Position numbers and translations under genes: made by a program
Source: Aerococcus viridans
GTDB lineage: Bacteria > Bacillota > Bacilli > Lactobacillales > Aerococcaceae
DNA length: 64,000 nucleotides
Assembly (NCBI RefSeq): GCF_002083135.2
Contig: NZ_NBTM02000001.1
Location: 1,922,001-1,986,000 of the forward strand
Reading direction: 5' to 3'
The notes under the pieces: model-generated
The model's input: only the letters and a program-made list of their open reading frames with translations
Told to the model about the DNA's origin: nothing
Databases searched by the model: none
Part shown: positions 36,507 through 47,326 of the stretch, one piece after another
Numbering within the stretch: the stretch's first letter is position 1
How the letters are laid out: the number at the start of each line of letters is the position of its first letter

Positions 36507-37026
36507 TTAAGCATTAAAAGCAAGCTTATCGTATTTTGTACTGTTCAGTCCTATCACTGTATCTAACACATCTAAGTACATTACTAATTGATTCCAGATA
36601 CTTTTATTCGTAACCTCAAAATTATCACCATTGAAATGATAATAATTCCTTTTATTCATATTAGTTTGTTCTTTAAGTCAGCTTCATTTGCAGTCATTTG
36701 ATTTCTCTGTGTCTCCTCATATCTTCTTAACACTCTCTTTTGAAATTCCTTCTAAACCCTTATTAATTTTATCTTTAGTGTCTTCAATCTTCTGTAGAAA
36801 GTTCTTGTAATCGGTATTGATTCAATTTATTTGATACTTCCAGTTGTACCTTAGTTAAAATATTTTTTTCAAATTCACCTGATATTGTTACTATAGTATT
36901 ATTCCTTTTTTGAATTTTGCTATTTTTTAGTTTTGAATTGTATCCTATTTCAAAATTGTTTTGATGTAAACCTGCACTGTAATACTTTTTCTGCATTGAA
37001 ACTATCATACACTTAACATGTAGCAT
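36507..37026 (-). pseudogene. Decayed gene remnants between the eno-tail repeats
   Basis: Several short coding-like pieces in different frames on one strand. 37026-36784 reads MIVSMQKKYYSAGLHQNNFE and on to LQELSTED; in another frame the text continues EDTKDKINKGLEGISKESVKKI; then RRYEETQRNQMTANEADLKN; finally a clean 50-codon frame 36659-36507 (MNKRNYYHFNGDNFEV...). The last two overlap as ATGA. This looks like two small genes broken by frameshifts. I do not recognise the family; small secretion-substrate or phage proteins are possible. Confidence 0.45.
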
Positions 37027-37100
37027 CTATAAATCTTCTAATTTGGTTATTTTTGAACGTTCAATAAATGTGTCTGTTTCCATAAAAAAATTGTTTCCAT

Positions 37101-37132
37101 AAAAAAATACCCCTTATTAGTAAATAAGGGGT
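37101..37132 (-). terminator. eno terminator
   Basis: Minus-strand ACCCCTTATT-TACT-AATAAGGGGT then seven T; ends the glycolytic operon today. Confidence 0.88.
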
Positions 37133-37140
37133 AAAAGTAC

Positions 37141-38526
<1,386 letters not shown>

Positions 38527-38606
38527 TTAAATTCAAAATAATTTTTAAATTTGTTACATTCATATTATACCATACCCACCAATTGGTAGGTACGGATATT
38601 CATTGT

Positions 38607-40139
38607 TTAGTGCTTAATTAAAGTTTCACCAGTCATTTCAGCTGGTTGGTCAACGTTCAATAAATCTAACATTGTTGGCGCAACATCGGCTAAACGACCA
38701 TCAGTGCGTAATTCAATACCTTTTTCAGTGACAATTAATGGCACTGGTACTGTCGTATGCGCTGTATTTGGTGAACCATCTTCATTTAATTCTGTATCCG
38801 CGTTTCCGTGGTCAGCAAAGATGATGGCTTTACCGTCTTTAGCTAATAAGGCATCCACAACACGACCTAAACATTCATCAACAGCTTCAATCGCTTTGAT
38901 AGTAGGCTCTAACATACCAGAGTGACCTACCATGTCTGGGTTAGCAAAGTTTAAGATAATCGCATCTTGGCGGTCATTTTCAATCTCATCAACTAATGCG
39001 TCTGTTACTTCGTAAGCAGACATTTCAGGTTTCAAGTCGTAAGTCGCTACTTTAGGTGAATTAATCAAAATACGTTTTTCGCCTTCAAACTCGTCATTTG
39101 CCCCACCATTCATGAAGAATGTAACGTGAGGGTATTTTTCAGTTTCAGCGATACGTAATTGATTTAAGCCGTTATCTGATAACACTTGGCCAAGAACATT
39201 TTTCAAGGCGATTGGTTTAAAAGCAATATCAGCTGGAATTGTATCTTTGTATTTAGTCATTGATACAAATTTAACGTTTGTTGGTACATTCCCACGATCG
39301 AAGTTATCCCATTCAGTTGCTGTTACAGCGTCTGAAAGTTGAATAGCACGGTCAGGACGGAAGTTAGCAAAAATGATAGCATCATTATCGGCAACTTGGC
39401 CTACTGGGTTGCCGTTAGCATCAACAATTACTGTTGGCTCAACGAATTCATCAGTAACGTCTTTACCGTAGTTAGCATTTACAACTTCAATTGCATTTTC
39501 GCCAGTTTCGCCTTTACCGTTAAAGATAACATCATATGCTTTTTGTACACGATCCCAACGGTTATCACGGTCCATTGCATAGTAACGTCCAGAAATTGAA
39601 GCGATTTGACCTAAGTTTTCTTCGGCCATTACTTTTTCAAGTGATTCAATATAACCTGGCGCTGCATGTGGATCCACGTCACGTCCATCTAAGAAAGCGT
39701 GTAGGTATAATTTTTCAACACCTTTAGCTTTAGCATCTTTAATCAATGCTTCGATATGACGTAAGTGGCTGTGTACCCCACCATCAGATAATAATCCGAA
39801 GATGTGTAAAGCCGAATGGTTGTCAGCTACATGAGTGTAAGCACCGTTTAATGCTTCGTTCTCAGCAAATTCACCATCTTCAATAGCTTTATCGATTCGA
39901 GTTAGGCTTTGGTATACAATACGGCCAGCACCAATATTTGTATGGCCAACTTCAGAGTTACCCATTTGTCCATCAGGTAGCCCAACGTCTAACCCAGAAG
40001 CTTTCATTGTAGCATGTGGAAATTCATTCCAGTAACGGTCAAAGTTTGGCTTGTTTGCTTGTGCTACAGCATTACCATATGATTCTTCTCTCCAACCGAA
40101 TCCATCTAAGATAATAATAGCTACGGGTGATTTAGACAT
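38607..40139 (-). CDS. gpmI: 2,3-bisphosphoglycerate-independent phosphoglycerate mutase
   Basis: A 510-residue manganese-dependent mutase interconverting 3- and 2-phosphoglycerate. Alkaline-phosphatase fold: [10 protein letters not shown] with the metal Asp (about 11), [15 protein letters not shown] with the catalytic Ser (about 60-74), [11 protein letters not shown] (about 148), [14 protein letters not shown] (about 185), and [10 protein letters not shown] (about 440). Starts 3 bases before the tpiA end, with close packing typical of this operon. Confidence 0.97.
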   Translation of the reverse strand: MSKSPVAIIILDGFGWREESYGNAVAQANKPNFDRYWNEFPHATMKASGLDVGLPDGQMGNSEVGHTNIGAGRIVYQSLTRIDKAIEDGEFAENEALNGAYTHVADNHSALHIFGLLSDGGVHSHLRHIEALIKDAKAKGVEKLYLHAFLDGRDVDPHAAPGYIESLEKVMAEENLGQIASISGRYYAMDRDNRWDRVQKAYDVIFNGKGETGENAIEVVNANYGKDVTDEFVEPTVIVDANGNPVGQVADNDAIIFANFRPDRAIQLSDAVTATEWDNFDRGNVPTNVKFVSMTKYKDTIPADIAFKPIALKNVLGQVLSDNGLNQLRIAETEKYPHVTFFMNGGANDEFEGEKRILINSPKVATYDLKPEMSAYEVTDALVDEIENDRQDAIILNFANPDMVGHSGMLEPTIKAIEAVDECLGRVVDALLAKDGKAIIFADHGNADTELNEDGSPNTAHTTVPVPLIVTEKGIELRTDGRLADVAPTMLDLLNVDQPAEMTGETLIKH

Positions 40140-40142
40140 GTG

Positions 40143-40895
40143 TTATTTACCTCCATTTAATAATGCGATGTAAGAAGTAACATCAAGACTAGCTCCTCCT
40201 ACGAGCGCACCGTCAACGTCCTCTTTTTCAAGCAATTCAGCAATGTTAGCTGGTTTTACAGAACCACCGTATAAAATACGTGTTTGGTCTGCTGCTTCTT
40301 TACCAGCGATTTCAAATAATAAATCGCGGATGTGTGCTGACATGTCTTGTGCATCATCAGCAGAAGCTGTTTTACCAGTACCGATTGCCCAGATTGGCTC
40401 ATAAGCGATTACGGCTTGTGCAATTTGATCAGCAGTTAAACCTTCAAGAGCAGCACGGATTTGTCCACTAACCCACTCTTTTTCTTGGCCAGCTTCACGA
40501 GTTTCTAAGGTCTCACCACAACAAATGATTGGTGTCATGTTGTGACTAAAGATACTTGCTGCTTTTTTACGTACATCTTCATCAGTTTCACCAAATAATT
40601 CACGACGTTCTGAGTGACCGATGATAACATAAGGTACGCCTAATGCTTCTAAAGCTAGCGGAGAAATTTCGCCTGTGAAGGCACCGTCATCTTCAAAGTG
40701 TACATTTTGTGCACCAATTTGGATGTCAGTCCCTGCTACTTCTTCGATTAATTTTTCAATGTAGATTGCTGGTGGTGCGATTAACGATTCAGCATCCGTT
40801 TGTGGGAAACCTTCTTTAAGTGCAGCAACGAATTCGTGGGCTTCAGTAGCTGTTTTATTCATTTTCCAGTTACCAGCGATTAATGTCTTACGCAT
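40143..40895 (-). CDS. tpiA: Triosephosphate isomerase
   Basis: A 250-residue TIM barrel enzyme interconverting dihydroxyacetone phosphate and glyceraldehyde-3-phosphate. NWKMNKT (Asn, Lys near residue 10-13), [13 protein letters not shown] (catalytic His about 95), [15 protein letters not shown] (catalytic Glu about 167) and [10 protein letters not shown] (about 208) are all intact. It lies between pgk and gpmI in the operon, as in B. subtilis. Confidence 0.98.
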   Translation of the reverse strand: MRKTLIAGNWKMNKTATEAHEFVAALKEGFPQTDAESLIAPPAIYIEKLIEEVAGTDIQIGAQNVHFEDDGAFTGEISPLALEALGVPYVIIGHSERRELFGETDEDVRKKAASIFSHNMTPIICCGETLETREAGQEKEWVSGQIRAALEGLTADQIAQAVIAYEPIWAIGTGKTASADDAQDMSAHIRDLLFEIAGKEAADQTRILYGGSVKPANIAELLEKEDVDGALVGGASLDVTSYIALLNGGK

Positions 40896-40944
40896 ATATT
40901 AAAAACTCCTTTACGAAAAGTTTTACTCAATTTATTTACGAAAA

Positions 40945-42138
40945 TTATTTGTTCGCGATTGCAGCGATACCAGGTAATTCTTTACCTTCTAAGAATTCTA
41001 ATGATGCCCCACCACCGGTAGAAATGTGTGAGAATTTGTCAGCTAAACCTAATTGGTAAGCAGCTGCAGCTGAGTCCCCACCACCGATGATAGTTGTAGC
41101 ATCAGTTAAGTTAGCGATAGCTTCACCAACACCGTTAGTACCTTTTGCGAAACTTGGCATTTCAAATACACCCATTGGGCCATTCCAAACAACAGTTTTC
41201 GCGTCTGCAACTTGTGCTGCGTAGTACTCAACAGTCTTAGGACCTACGTCAAGTGATTGCCAGTCAGATGGAATGCCATCAACATCAACAACATCAGTGT
41301 TAGCGTCGTTGTCAAAGGCGTCAGCTACAACAAAGTCAACTGGTAATACTAAACGGTCGCCTGCGCGTTCAATTAAGTCTTTAGCCAATGGAATTTTGTC
41401 TTCTTCAAGTAAAGAGCCACCAACTTCGTAGCCTTGAGCTTTCATGAATGTATAAGCCATACCACCACCGATTAAGACTTTGTCAGCCTTGTTTAGTAAC
41501 GATTCGATTACTGAAATCTTGTCAGATACTTTCGCACCACCTAAGATTGCAACGAATGGACGTTTTGGTTCGTTAACAGCGTCGCCTAAGAATTGGATTT
41601 CTTTTTCCATTAAGAAACCGGCAACTGCTTCGATGTTGTTTGAGATACCGACGTTAGAAGCATGTTCACGGTGAGCAGTGCCGAATGCGTCATTAACAAA
41701 TACGTCGCCTAATGAAGCCCAGTATTTACCTAATTCAGGATCGTTCTTGCTTTCTTTCTTACCATCTACATCTTCGAAACGAGTGTTTTCAAACATTAAT
41801 ACTTCGCCATCTTTAAGGTTAGCGATAGCATCTTCTAATTCTTGACCACGAGTTTGCGCTACGAAAGTAACTTCTTTACCTAATTTTTCAGATAAACGTT
41901 CTGCAACTGGGCGTAAAGATTTAGAAGCTTTGTCTTCTTCAGTTTTCACTTTACCAAGGTGAGAGAATAACACTAAACGGCCACCTTGCTCAAGAATATA
42001 CTCAATAGTTGGTAATGCTTGAACGATACGGTTGTCATCAGTAATGTTAAGGTCTTTGTCCATTGGAACGTTAAAGTCAGCACGTTCTAAAACAACTTTA
42101 CCTTTTAAATCGATGTCTTTTACAGTTTTCTTAGCCAT
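40945..42138 (-). CDS. pgk: Phosphoglycerate kinase
   Basis: A 397-residue kinase that makes ATP from 1,3-bisphosphoglycerate. RADFNVPMD (about 19), LFSHLGK (about 58), [13 protein letters not shown] (about 160), the nucleotide region [10 protein letters not shown] (about 200) and GGGDSAAA near 370 are present. ATG 42138 follows AAGGAG. Transcription from gapA must pass a terminator just upstream, so pgk and later genes may be made at lower level than gapA. Confidence 0.98.
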   Translation of the reverse strand: MAKKTVKDIDLKGKVVLERADFNVPMDKDLNITDDNRIVQALPTIEYILEQGGRLVLFSHLGKVKTEEDKASKSLRPVAERLSEKLGKEVTFVAQTRGQELEDAIANLKDGEVLMFENTRFEDVDGKKESKNDPELGKYWASLGDVFVNDAFGTAHREHASNVGISNNIEAVAGFLMEKEIQFLGDAVNEPKRPFVAILGGAKVSDKISVIESLLNKADKVLIGGGMAYTFMKAQGYEVGGSLLEEDKIPLAKDLIERAGDRLVLPVDFVVADAFDNDANTDVVDVDGIPSDWQSLDVGPKTVEYYAAQVADAKTVVWNGPMGVFEMPSFAKGTNGVGEAIANLTDATTIIGGGDSAAAAYQLGLADKFSHISTGGGASLEFLEGKELPGIAAIANK

Positions 42139-42174
42139 TAAAATAGCACTCCTTATCTTAAGTTGTTAACCAAT

Positions 42175-42207
42175 AAAAAAGGGCAGGAAGCGCGAAGCTT
42201 CCCGCCC
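42175..42207 (-). terminator. Intercistronic terminator between gapA and pgk
   Basis: Minus-strand GGGCGGGAAGC-TTCGC-GCTTCCTGCCC then TTTTTT: a very stable GC-rich stem inside the operon. It should terminate part of the gapA transcripts or protect the 3' end of a gapA message, raising gapA over pgk. Confidence 0.85.
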
Positions 42208-42239
42208 AAATTCAACTGATTTTACTTTTAAACAATGAA

Positions 42240-43253
42240 TTATTGTTTAGCAGCAAAGAATTCGATTAAACGTACGAATTGAGAAACGAAACCAGCTTCG
42301 TTGTCGTACCAAGCAACAGTTTTAACTAATTGGCCATCTTCAGATTCGATAACCTTAGTTTGAGTTGCGTCGAAGATTGAACCAGCTGGAACACCAACGA
42401 TGTCAGAAGATACGATTTCATCAGTGTTGTATAAGAATGATGGGTTAGCGTATTTTTCCATAGCAGCGTTAACTTCTTCAACTGTAACTTTAGTGTTTAA
42501 TGTTGAGTAGAACTCAGTCATTGAACCAGTAACGATAGGAATACGGATAGCAGTACCGTCAACTTTACCGTTAACTGAAGGAATAACGCGACCTACAGCT
42601 TTAGCTGCACCAGTAGATGCTGGAATAGCGTTTTCTGCAGCTGCACGACCGTTACGGAAGTTACCTTTTTTACCGTTAGGTGCATCTTGTAATGATTGTG
42701 TAGAAGTGTAAGCATGAATTGTTGACATTAAACCATGTTTGATACCAAATTCTTTTTCTAACACGTTAACTACAGGAGCTAAACAGTTAGTAGTACATGA
42801 AGCACCAGAGATAATTGTATCTTCAGCTTCGATTACGTCTTCGTTTACACCGTAAACAATTGTTTTAGTTTCAGCGTCAGCAGGAGCTGAGATGATAACT
42901 TTTTTAGCACCAGCGTTGATGTGTGCTTGAGATTTTTCTTTTGTAGCGTAGAAACCAGTACATTCTAGAACGATATCAACACCTAAGTCACCCCAAGGTA
43001 AATCGTTTGCGTCACGTTCAGAGTATACAGTGATTTCTTTACCATCGATTGAAATACCATTTTCAGTAGTTTCGATATCGTGGTTGAAAGTACCGTGAGC
43101 TGTATCATATTTTAATAGGTAAGCTAAGAATTCGTTGTCTGTTAAATCGTTGATTGCCACGATTTCTACATTTGATTCATTTTCTTCCCAGATACGACGT
43201 AAAGTTAAACGACCGATACGACCAAAACCGTTAATTGCTAATTTAATTGCCAT
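42240..43253 (-). CDS. gapA: Glyceraldehyde-3-phosphate dehydrogenase
   Basis: A 337-residue NAD-dependent dehydrogenase of glycolysis. Start ATG 43253 (MAIKLAINGFGRIGR) with AAGGAGGAATT; the frame opens earlier but the extra residues are not homologous. The Rossmann GFGRIGR is at about 8-14 and the catalytic Cys in ISGASCTTNCLAP near residue 152. It follows cggR, its repressor, by 37 bases. GapA is preceded by the strongest ribosome site in the operon. Confidence 0.98.
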   Translation of the reverse strand: MAIKLAINGFGRIGRLTLRRIWEENESNVEIVAINDLTDNEFLAYLLKYDTAHGTFNHDIETTENGISIDGKEITVYSERDANDLPWGDLGVDIVLECTGFYATKEKSQAHINAGAKKVIISAPADAETKTIVYGVNEDVIEAEDTIISGASCTTNCLAPVVNVLEKEFGIKHGLMSTIHAYTSTQSLQDAPNGKKGNFRNGRAAAENAIPASTGAAKAVGRVIPSVNGKVDGTAIRIPIVTGSMTEFYSTLNTKVTVEEVNAAMEKYANPSFLYNTDEIVSSDIVGVPAGSIFDATQTKVIESEDGQLVKTVAWYDNEAGFVSQFVRLIEFFAAKQ

Positions 43254-43290
43254 ACTACAAAATTCCTCCTTAATGGAATACAAAATTATT

Positions 43291-44337
43291 TTAATGGGAT
43301 TCCCCATTTAAAACCATATTTGAGGCACCTTGATCAGTTATAATGACTAACTGTTTAGGTGCGAGTTTCGCAAAAGCCTGTATTGCTTCTGCTTTTACAC
43401 TGCCTCCAGCAATCAGAATTGGCAAATCAATATCTGCCAAGTCTTCAAGTTGAAGACCGATTCTAGGGATTCGATGTACAATGTTTCCTTCTTTATCAAA
43501 GAAACACCCGAACACTTCCCCTACAGCGTGGTTACTCTTAATCTTAGATGAACTTTCTAAATCTAGTCCCCTACGCCTTGCCATAATTTTAGCATTACCA
43601 ACACTAAAAAGCAAAACGTTAGCCTCTTTTAACCGCTTTAAAGTTGATTGAATCACGGGATCATTCATTAAAGCCATATTTGCCACTTCAGATAAATTCT
43701 CAGGAGCATATAAGGAAATATTATGACCGTTTAACTTTTGCGCTAGAATATCGCTAATTGTGTTGGCTTGGGTTGCCGAAGCATCTCCGATCCCACCCCT
43801 GGCTGCGACCACAGTAAAGTGTCTGTCAGCAGACGGTGATAATTGAACATGTTCACTCACCTCTAGCATAGTTGAACCACCAGTAACAGCAATCGTATGA
43901 TTCCCCATTGGTAAATTCTTGTCTAAGTATTTTGAAACTTGTAGACCCATTTCAAACAAAATATGTTGATCTTGGTCGATATCTCCTGAAACAATTCGAG
44001 CATCTGCTATGTTGAGCACATCAGCCAAATGTTTTTCTTGAAGGTGAATTTTATTTGTATCACGCCACAAGTCTTGACCTGTAGCAATTGCTCGTTCCCC
44101 TTTTGGCGTAATAGTCATACCCGTCGGGGAAGAATCAATGAGACCTTGTTGTTTCAAAACATCTGTAATTGTACGTAGCGGTCGTTCGGTAATTCCTAAC
44201 TTTTCAGCTAGTCCCTTCCGACCAATCGGACCATCTTTGAAAATCCGCTGTAATACGCTAATTCTCTCAAAATAGATCTTCTGAACTTCAGGCACTACTT
44301 CAGTAATACTTTTAAATAATTCGTCCATAGTCCCCAC
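43291..44337 (-). CDS. cggR: Central glycolytic genes regulator CggR
   Basis: A 348-residue SorC/DeoR-type repressor of the glycolytic operon. N-terminal winged helix (about 20-85, with GPIGRKGLAEKLGITERPLRTI). The C-terminal sugar-phosphate-binding domain (about 95-345) carries the effector-like motifs AVTGGSTMLEVSEH and VVAARGGIGD. In B. subtilis, fructose-1,6-bisphosphate releases CggR from DNA. It is the first gene of the operon and represses itself; a candidate operator lies upstream. Stop-to-gapA gap is 37 bases. Confidence 0.95.
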   Translation of the reverse strand: MGTMDELFKSITEVVPEVQKIYFERISVLQRIFKDGPIGRKGLAEKLGITERPLRTITDVLKQQGLIDSSPTGMTITPKGERAIATGQDLWRDTNKIHLQEKHLADVLNIADARIVSGDIDQDQHILFEMGLQVSKYLDKNLPMGNHTIAVTGGSTMLEVSEHVQLSPSADRHFTVVAARGGIGDASATQANTISDILAQKLNGHNISLYAPENLSEVANMALMNDPVIQSTLKRLKEANVLLFSVGNAKIMARRRGLDLESSSKIKSNHAVGEVFGCFFDKEGNIVHRIPRIGLQLEDLADIDLPILIAGGSVKAEAIQAFAKLAPKQLVIITDQGASNMVLNGESH

Positions 44338-44373
44338 TTTCCTAGTACAAAAACGTCGAGTTTAAAAACAGTT

Positions 44374-44407
44374 GGACTTTTATTGTCCAGCGTGTCTTTT
44401 TTTGACC
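44374..44407. promoter_or_regulatory. Candidate CggR operator
   Basis: GGAC-N7-GTCC-N4-TGTC-N7-GACC, 36-70 bases before cggR. The spacing and half-sites are close to the B. subtilis operator (GGGAC-N6-TGTC, N4, repeated), with N7 in place of N6. I could not place a convincing -10/-35 pair beside it. Confidence 0.6.
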
Positions 44408-44416
44408 ACCCTCCGG

Positions 44417-44442
44417 TAAAAAAATTTGATTCCTTCGAATCA
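44417..44442 (-). terminator. Small hairpin upstream of the CggR operator
   Basis: Minus-strand TGATTC-GAAG-GAATCA, then AATTTTTTT. A six-pair stem with a tetraloop and U tract; either a backup terminator for clpP or an attenuator in the cggR leader. Nothing else is seen in 44443-44594. Confidence 0.5.
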
Positions 44443-44594
44443 TATCTCTTTACAAAAGTAATCATACCAATAAATTTATCCGCTTGCAAGCTTTTAAGCC
44501 CACTTTTCTCCTACACCGCCGCGACAGGCTTCAAGCCTATAAAAAAACATATATTTTGATACATAGTTTAGCAGGTTTTGGCTACAACAATTAT

Positions 44595-44623
44595 TAAAAA
44601 AGAAGCAGGTTTTACCCCACTTC
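44595..44623 (-). terminator. clpP terminator
   Basis: Minus-strand GAAGTGGGG-TAAA-ACCTGCTTC then TTTTTTAA, shortly after the clpP stop. Confidence 0.8.
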
Positions 44624-44644
44624 TACAGATTTAAAATGCATTCA

Positions 44645-45241
44645 TTATTTTTCTAATTCATCATTTTTAGTCATGATTTGATCTAACAAACCATATTCTA
44701 ACGCTTCTTCTGCTGTTAACCAGTTATCACGGTCTGTATCGCGTTCAATCACTTCTACAGGTTGACCAGTCATTTCAGAGTATAGACGGTTCATTTTTTC
44801 TTTTGTTTTCAAGATGTGGCGCGCAGCGATTTCAATTTCAGTAGCTTGTCCTTGGGCGCCACCTAATGGTTGGTGAATTAAGATCTCAGCATTTGGTAAG
44901 GCAAAACGTTTACCTTTAGTACCTGCAGCTGCAATAAATGAGCCCATTGATGCTGCCATACCCATTACGATTGTTTGTACATCTGCATGTACGAATTGCA
45001 TTGTATCGTAGATGGCCATACCAGAAGTGATAGAGCCACCTGGTGAATTGATGTATAGGTAGATATCCTTGTCTGGGTCTTGAGCGTCTAAGAATAATAA
45101 TTGAGCGATAATTGAGTTAGCTAAATCATCATTAAATTCCCCGCTCAACATAATAATACGGTCTTTTAATAAACGAGAGTAAATATCGTAAGCACGTTCA
45201 CCGCGAGAAGATTGTTCAATAACTGTTGGTACTAAGTTCAT
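44645..45241 (-). CDS. clpP: ATP-dependent Clp protease proteolytic subunit
   Basis: A 198-residue serine protease forming the ClpP barrel that works with ClpX, ClpC or ClpE. Catalytic triad: Ser in [14 protein letters not shown] (about 97), His in LIHQPLGG (about 122), Asp in [10 protein letters not shown] (about 171). [24 protein letters not shown] is the typical N-terminus. Monocistronic with its own promoter and terminator, under a CtsR-type operator. Confidence 0.98.
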   Translation of the reverse strand: MNLVPTVIEQSSRGERAYDIYSRLLKDRIIMLSGEFNDDLANSIIAQLLFLDAQDPDKDIYLYINSPGGSITSGMAIYDTMQFVHADVQTIVMGMAASMGSFIAAAGTKGKRFALPNAEILIHQPLGGAQGQATEIEIAARHILKTKEKMNRLYSEMTGQPVEVIERDTDRDNWLTAEEALEYGLLDQIMTKNDELEK

Positions 45242-45274
45242 TTAAATGTCCTCCTTTTAGACTTGTATATGGCT

Positions 45275-45304
45275 ATTATACCTTTATGGTCAAAATTGGT
45301 CAAC
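45275..45304 (-). promoter_or_regulatory. clpP promoter with CtsR operator
   Basis: Plus-strand GGTCAAA-ATT-GGTCAAC (45288-45304) is the CtsR heptad repeat with the standard 3-base gap. On the minus strand TTGACC (45303-45298), 17 bases and TATAAT (45280-45275) form the promoter, so the operator covers the -35 box and spacer. Heat-shock derepression is expected. Confidence 0.88.
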
Positions 45305-45467
45305 AAATATAACCCTTTTGATTTGCTCTATCATTTTAGCATACAAGGTTCATTCTGCCCAATATCTGGCCTTCATTGGTTTTAAAATGAGACATTTTCC
45401 TTTGTTAATACTTAAGACGTTATTACTTGTTAATAACAATTGACACTACCAGATTCCTATAAACGCT

Positions 45468-45496
45468 TGAATTTGACTAAAAACTAGGCTATAATA
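45468..45496 (+). promoter_or_regulatory. tRNA-Arg promoter
   Basis: TTGAAT, 17-base spacer, TATAAT, 40 bases before the tRNA. Confidence 0.7.
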
Positions 45497-45536
45497 ATTC
45501 TGTTATTGTTTTTTAGGCAAAATATACAAAACTTTG

Positions 45537-45607
45537 CGCCCGTAGTGTAATGGATATCACATAAGATTCCGGTTCTTATGATGGGGGTTCGATTCCCTCC
45601 GGGCGTA
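45537..45607 (+). tRNA. tRNA-Arg (anticodon CCG)
   Basis: A 71-base cloverleaf. Acceptor GCGCCCG pairs with CGGGCGT; D arm GTG...CAC; anticodon stem TAAGA/TCTTA around loop TTCCGGT, anticodon CCG (reads CGG); T arm GGGGG-TTCGATT-CCCTC; discriminator A. CCA is not encoded. Its 3' end is followed by accessory DNA and part of the flank recurs at 48068, as at integration sites. Confidence 0.93.
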
Positions 45608-45668
45608 TTCAAGCATTTTAAAGGTCTATAAAAGGTGTTATAAACGTTAGTATGATAAGGTTTTTAAA
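45601..45668. repeat. Left diverged repeat at tRNA-Arg 3' end
   Basis: 68 bases from GGGCG of the tRNA acceptor arm onward; about 72% identical, without gaps, to 48068-48135 (49 of 68 by hand count, many differences being transitions). Confidence 0.65.
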
Positions 45669-45964
45669 GAAGTTTGAATTCTATTGAGTTGTAATGTTCC
45701 GTACTAAATGGCGTAACATATAGCGTAACTTTTTTTAAAAATATACGTGTTCCCGTTCTAAAGGAAATGGAATATAATTGTTGGCTTTTACTTCTATGAG
45801 TAAGGCTTTTTTTATTGCAGCGAAAAAAGGAGAATGGTCATTCTTCTTTGCCCCTTTTGTGTGCTAAGTGAAATCAATTAGTTTTTTTAATTTATTTAAT
45901 ATCCCTACCAACTTAAATAACATGATAAAATATATAAAACTATTTTTTTATCTTAGGAGTAATT
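45669..45964. other. Gap between tRNA-Arg and abi
   Basis: No gene seen. A short GAATG/CATTC inverted repeat near 45833 and a TAGGAG ribosome site for the abi gene at about 45954-45959 are the only signals. Confidence 0.5.
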
Positions 45965-46873
45965 ATGTCAGAAAATGAAAAACATAAACTTTCTTTTGAA
46001 AATCTTTATTACAAATTAGCAGAAAAAGGGATAACTTTTAATAATATAAGCAAAGACAGAGTTATAGAGATTCTACAAGATCGAAACTATTACTATAGAA
46101 TCGCTTCTTATCGCAAGAATTTTAGAAAGGATAGCAATAATGAATATATAAATCTCGATTTTTCAACCCTCGAAGATTTGGCATCTATTGATGTTTATTT
46201 AAGAGAATATTTATTATCATTGTGTATTGATATCGAACACATAACTAAAACATTACTCATGAGAGATATCACATATAATAGTGAAGAAGATGGTTACAAG
46301 ATTGTAGAACGTTTTTCGAATATATATTTTGAGAGGTATCAAAAGATAAACTCTAACTTTAGTAAAAGCTTATATCTCAAAGATATGTATAACAAAAGGC
46401 GAGATAAACCTATATGGGTCTTTTTAGAAATAATGTCTTTAGGCGATTTAAGTCTTTTGCTGGAGCTTTATGTAGATATCTACAACATTAGTTACAAACC
46501 ATTAAAGCAGCTATCAGATAATTTAAGATACGTAAGGAATATCAGAAATACGTGTGCGCATAACAATGTATTTTTGATTAATTTATATAGTAGAAAAGAT
46601 AATAAAATCAACACCCCTTCTCAATATGCTAATTCCATTCGAGGGCTTTATAATATCGATATAATAAATATACTTTATGTAAAACCTCATGATTTACTAG
46701 TTTTATTTAACTTGCATAAAAGCCTATGTTCTCAAGAGCTAAATAATAGAAGAAAAAGAGAAGGTCAAAAAGTGCTTGATAGGGTTCATAAAAATTATCA
46801 TAAGTATAAAGGTCAATCTGAAGATCTTGATAATTTTTTTGAATATTTGAACAATCTAATTGACATTTTATAG
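45965..46873 (+). CDS. Abi_2-family abortive infection protein (AbiD/AbiF-like)
   Basis: A 302-residue protein of the Abi_2 family (AbiD, AbiF of lactococci), single-gene systems that stop phage growth, probably by RNA cleavage. The N-terminal pattern ILQDRNYYYRIASYRKNF and the middle SIDVYLREYLLSLCIDIEHITKT fit the family. The C-terminal part carries RNIRNTCAHNN (about residues 195-205), the R-x4-H signature of HEPN ribonucleases. TAGGAG precedes ATG 45965. A terminator follows. It stands on the plus strand, opposite its neighbours, in an AT-rich segment next to a tRNA: typical mobile defence cargo. Confidence 0.85.
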   Translation: MSENEKHKLSFENLYYKLAEKGITFNNISKDRVIEILQDRNYYYRIASYRKNFRKDSNNEYINLDFSTLEDLASIDVYLREYLLSLCIDIEHITKTLLMRDITYNSEEDGYKIVERFSNIYFERYQKINSNFSKSLYLKDMYNKRRDKPIWVFLEIMSLGDLSLLLELYVDIYNISYKPLKQLSDNLRYVRNIRNTCAHNNVFLINLYSRKDNKINTPSQYANSIRGLYNIDIINILYVKPHDLLVLFNLHKSLCSQELNNRRKREGQKVLDRVHKNYHKYKGQSEDLDNFFEYLNNLIDIL

Positions 46874-46959
46874 CATTTAGTGATACATTATTTATGAGGA
46901 AACAGTGCCGAGAATTCGGTAACGGCTCACTTTTCTTAATAGTAGTGGGTGTAATATGA

Positions 46960-46989
46960 GGGCTAACAATTTTGTTAGTCCTTTTTTTT
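46960..46989 (+). terminator. abi terminator
   Basis: GGCTAAC-6 nt-GTTAGTC(C) followed by a run of T on the plus strand. Confidence 0.8.
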
Positions 46990-47248
46990 ATGCAAATAAA
47001 TCATTTAAAACATCGTCCACCTTCCGCCCTCCAGTTTCATAAATATAAAGGTCTGCATCCAGTACAAATATAATAAACGTTTCCTGTCTAAGTCCTTTGG
47101 ATATGAACAAAGTGTATATATCGGTTGGATGTTCAGCATATCGAATATAATCAAAATTTAGTGAATAACCTTTTGACCTTAACCAACTATCAATACTAAA
47201 CCCTTGCTCTACATTCATTTTAGATACTAATTCCATATTGCCACCCAC
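46988..47248 (-). CDS. Hypothetical protein in the tRNA-Arg segment
   Basis: An 86-residue protein from 47248, or 82 from ATG 47236 (MELVSKMN), which has GGGTGGGTGG just upstream. It is mixed in charge, with FIIFVLDADLYIYETGGRKVDDVLNDLF at the C-terminus, and has no membrane segment. I do not recognise the family; phage- or plasmid-type proteins of this size are common. It is followed by the abi terminator on the other strand. Confidence 0.5.
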   Translation of the reverse strand: MGGNMELVSKMNVEQGFSIDSWLRSKGYSLNFDYIRYAEHPTDIYTLFISKGLRQETFIIFVLDADLYIYETGGRKVDDVLNDLFA

Positions 47249-47326
47249 CCTATATGCTCATCTTTTTGCCCTAATCTAAATCTTTCTACTATTAAATACT
47301 ACATTTATATAGCCAAGCCTTAGCCT

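Noticed and set aside
44295-44489. 64-codon frame upstream of cggR
   Set aside because: Crosses the CggR operator and a hairpin and overlaps the true cggR start; no protein pattern.
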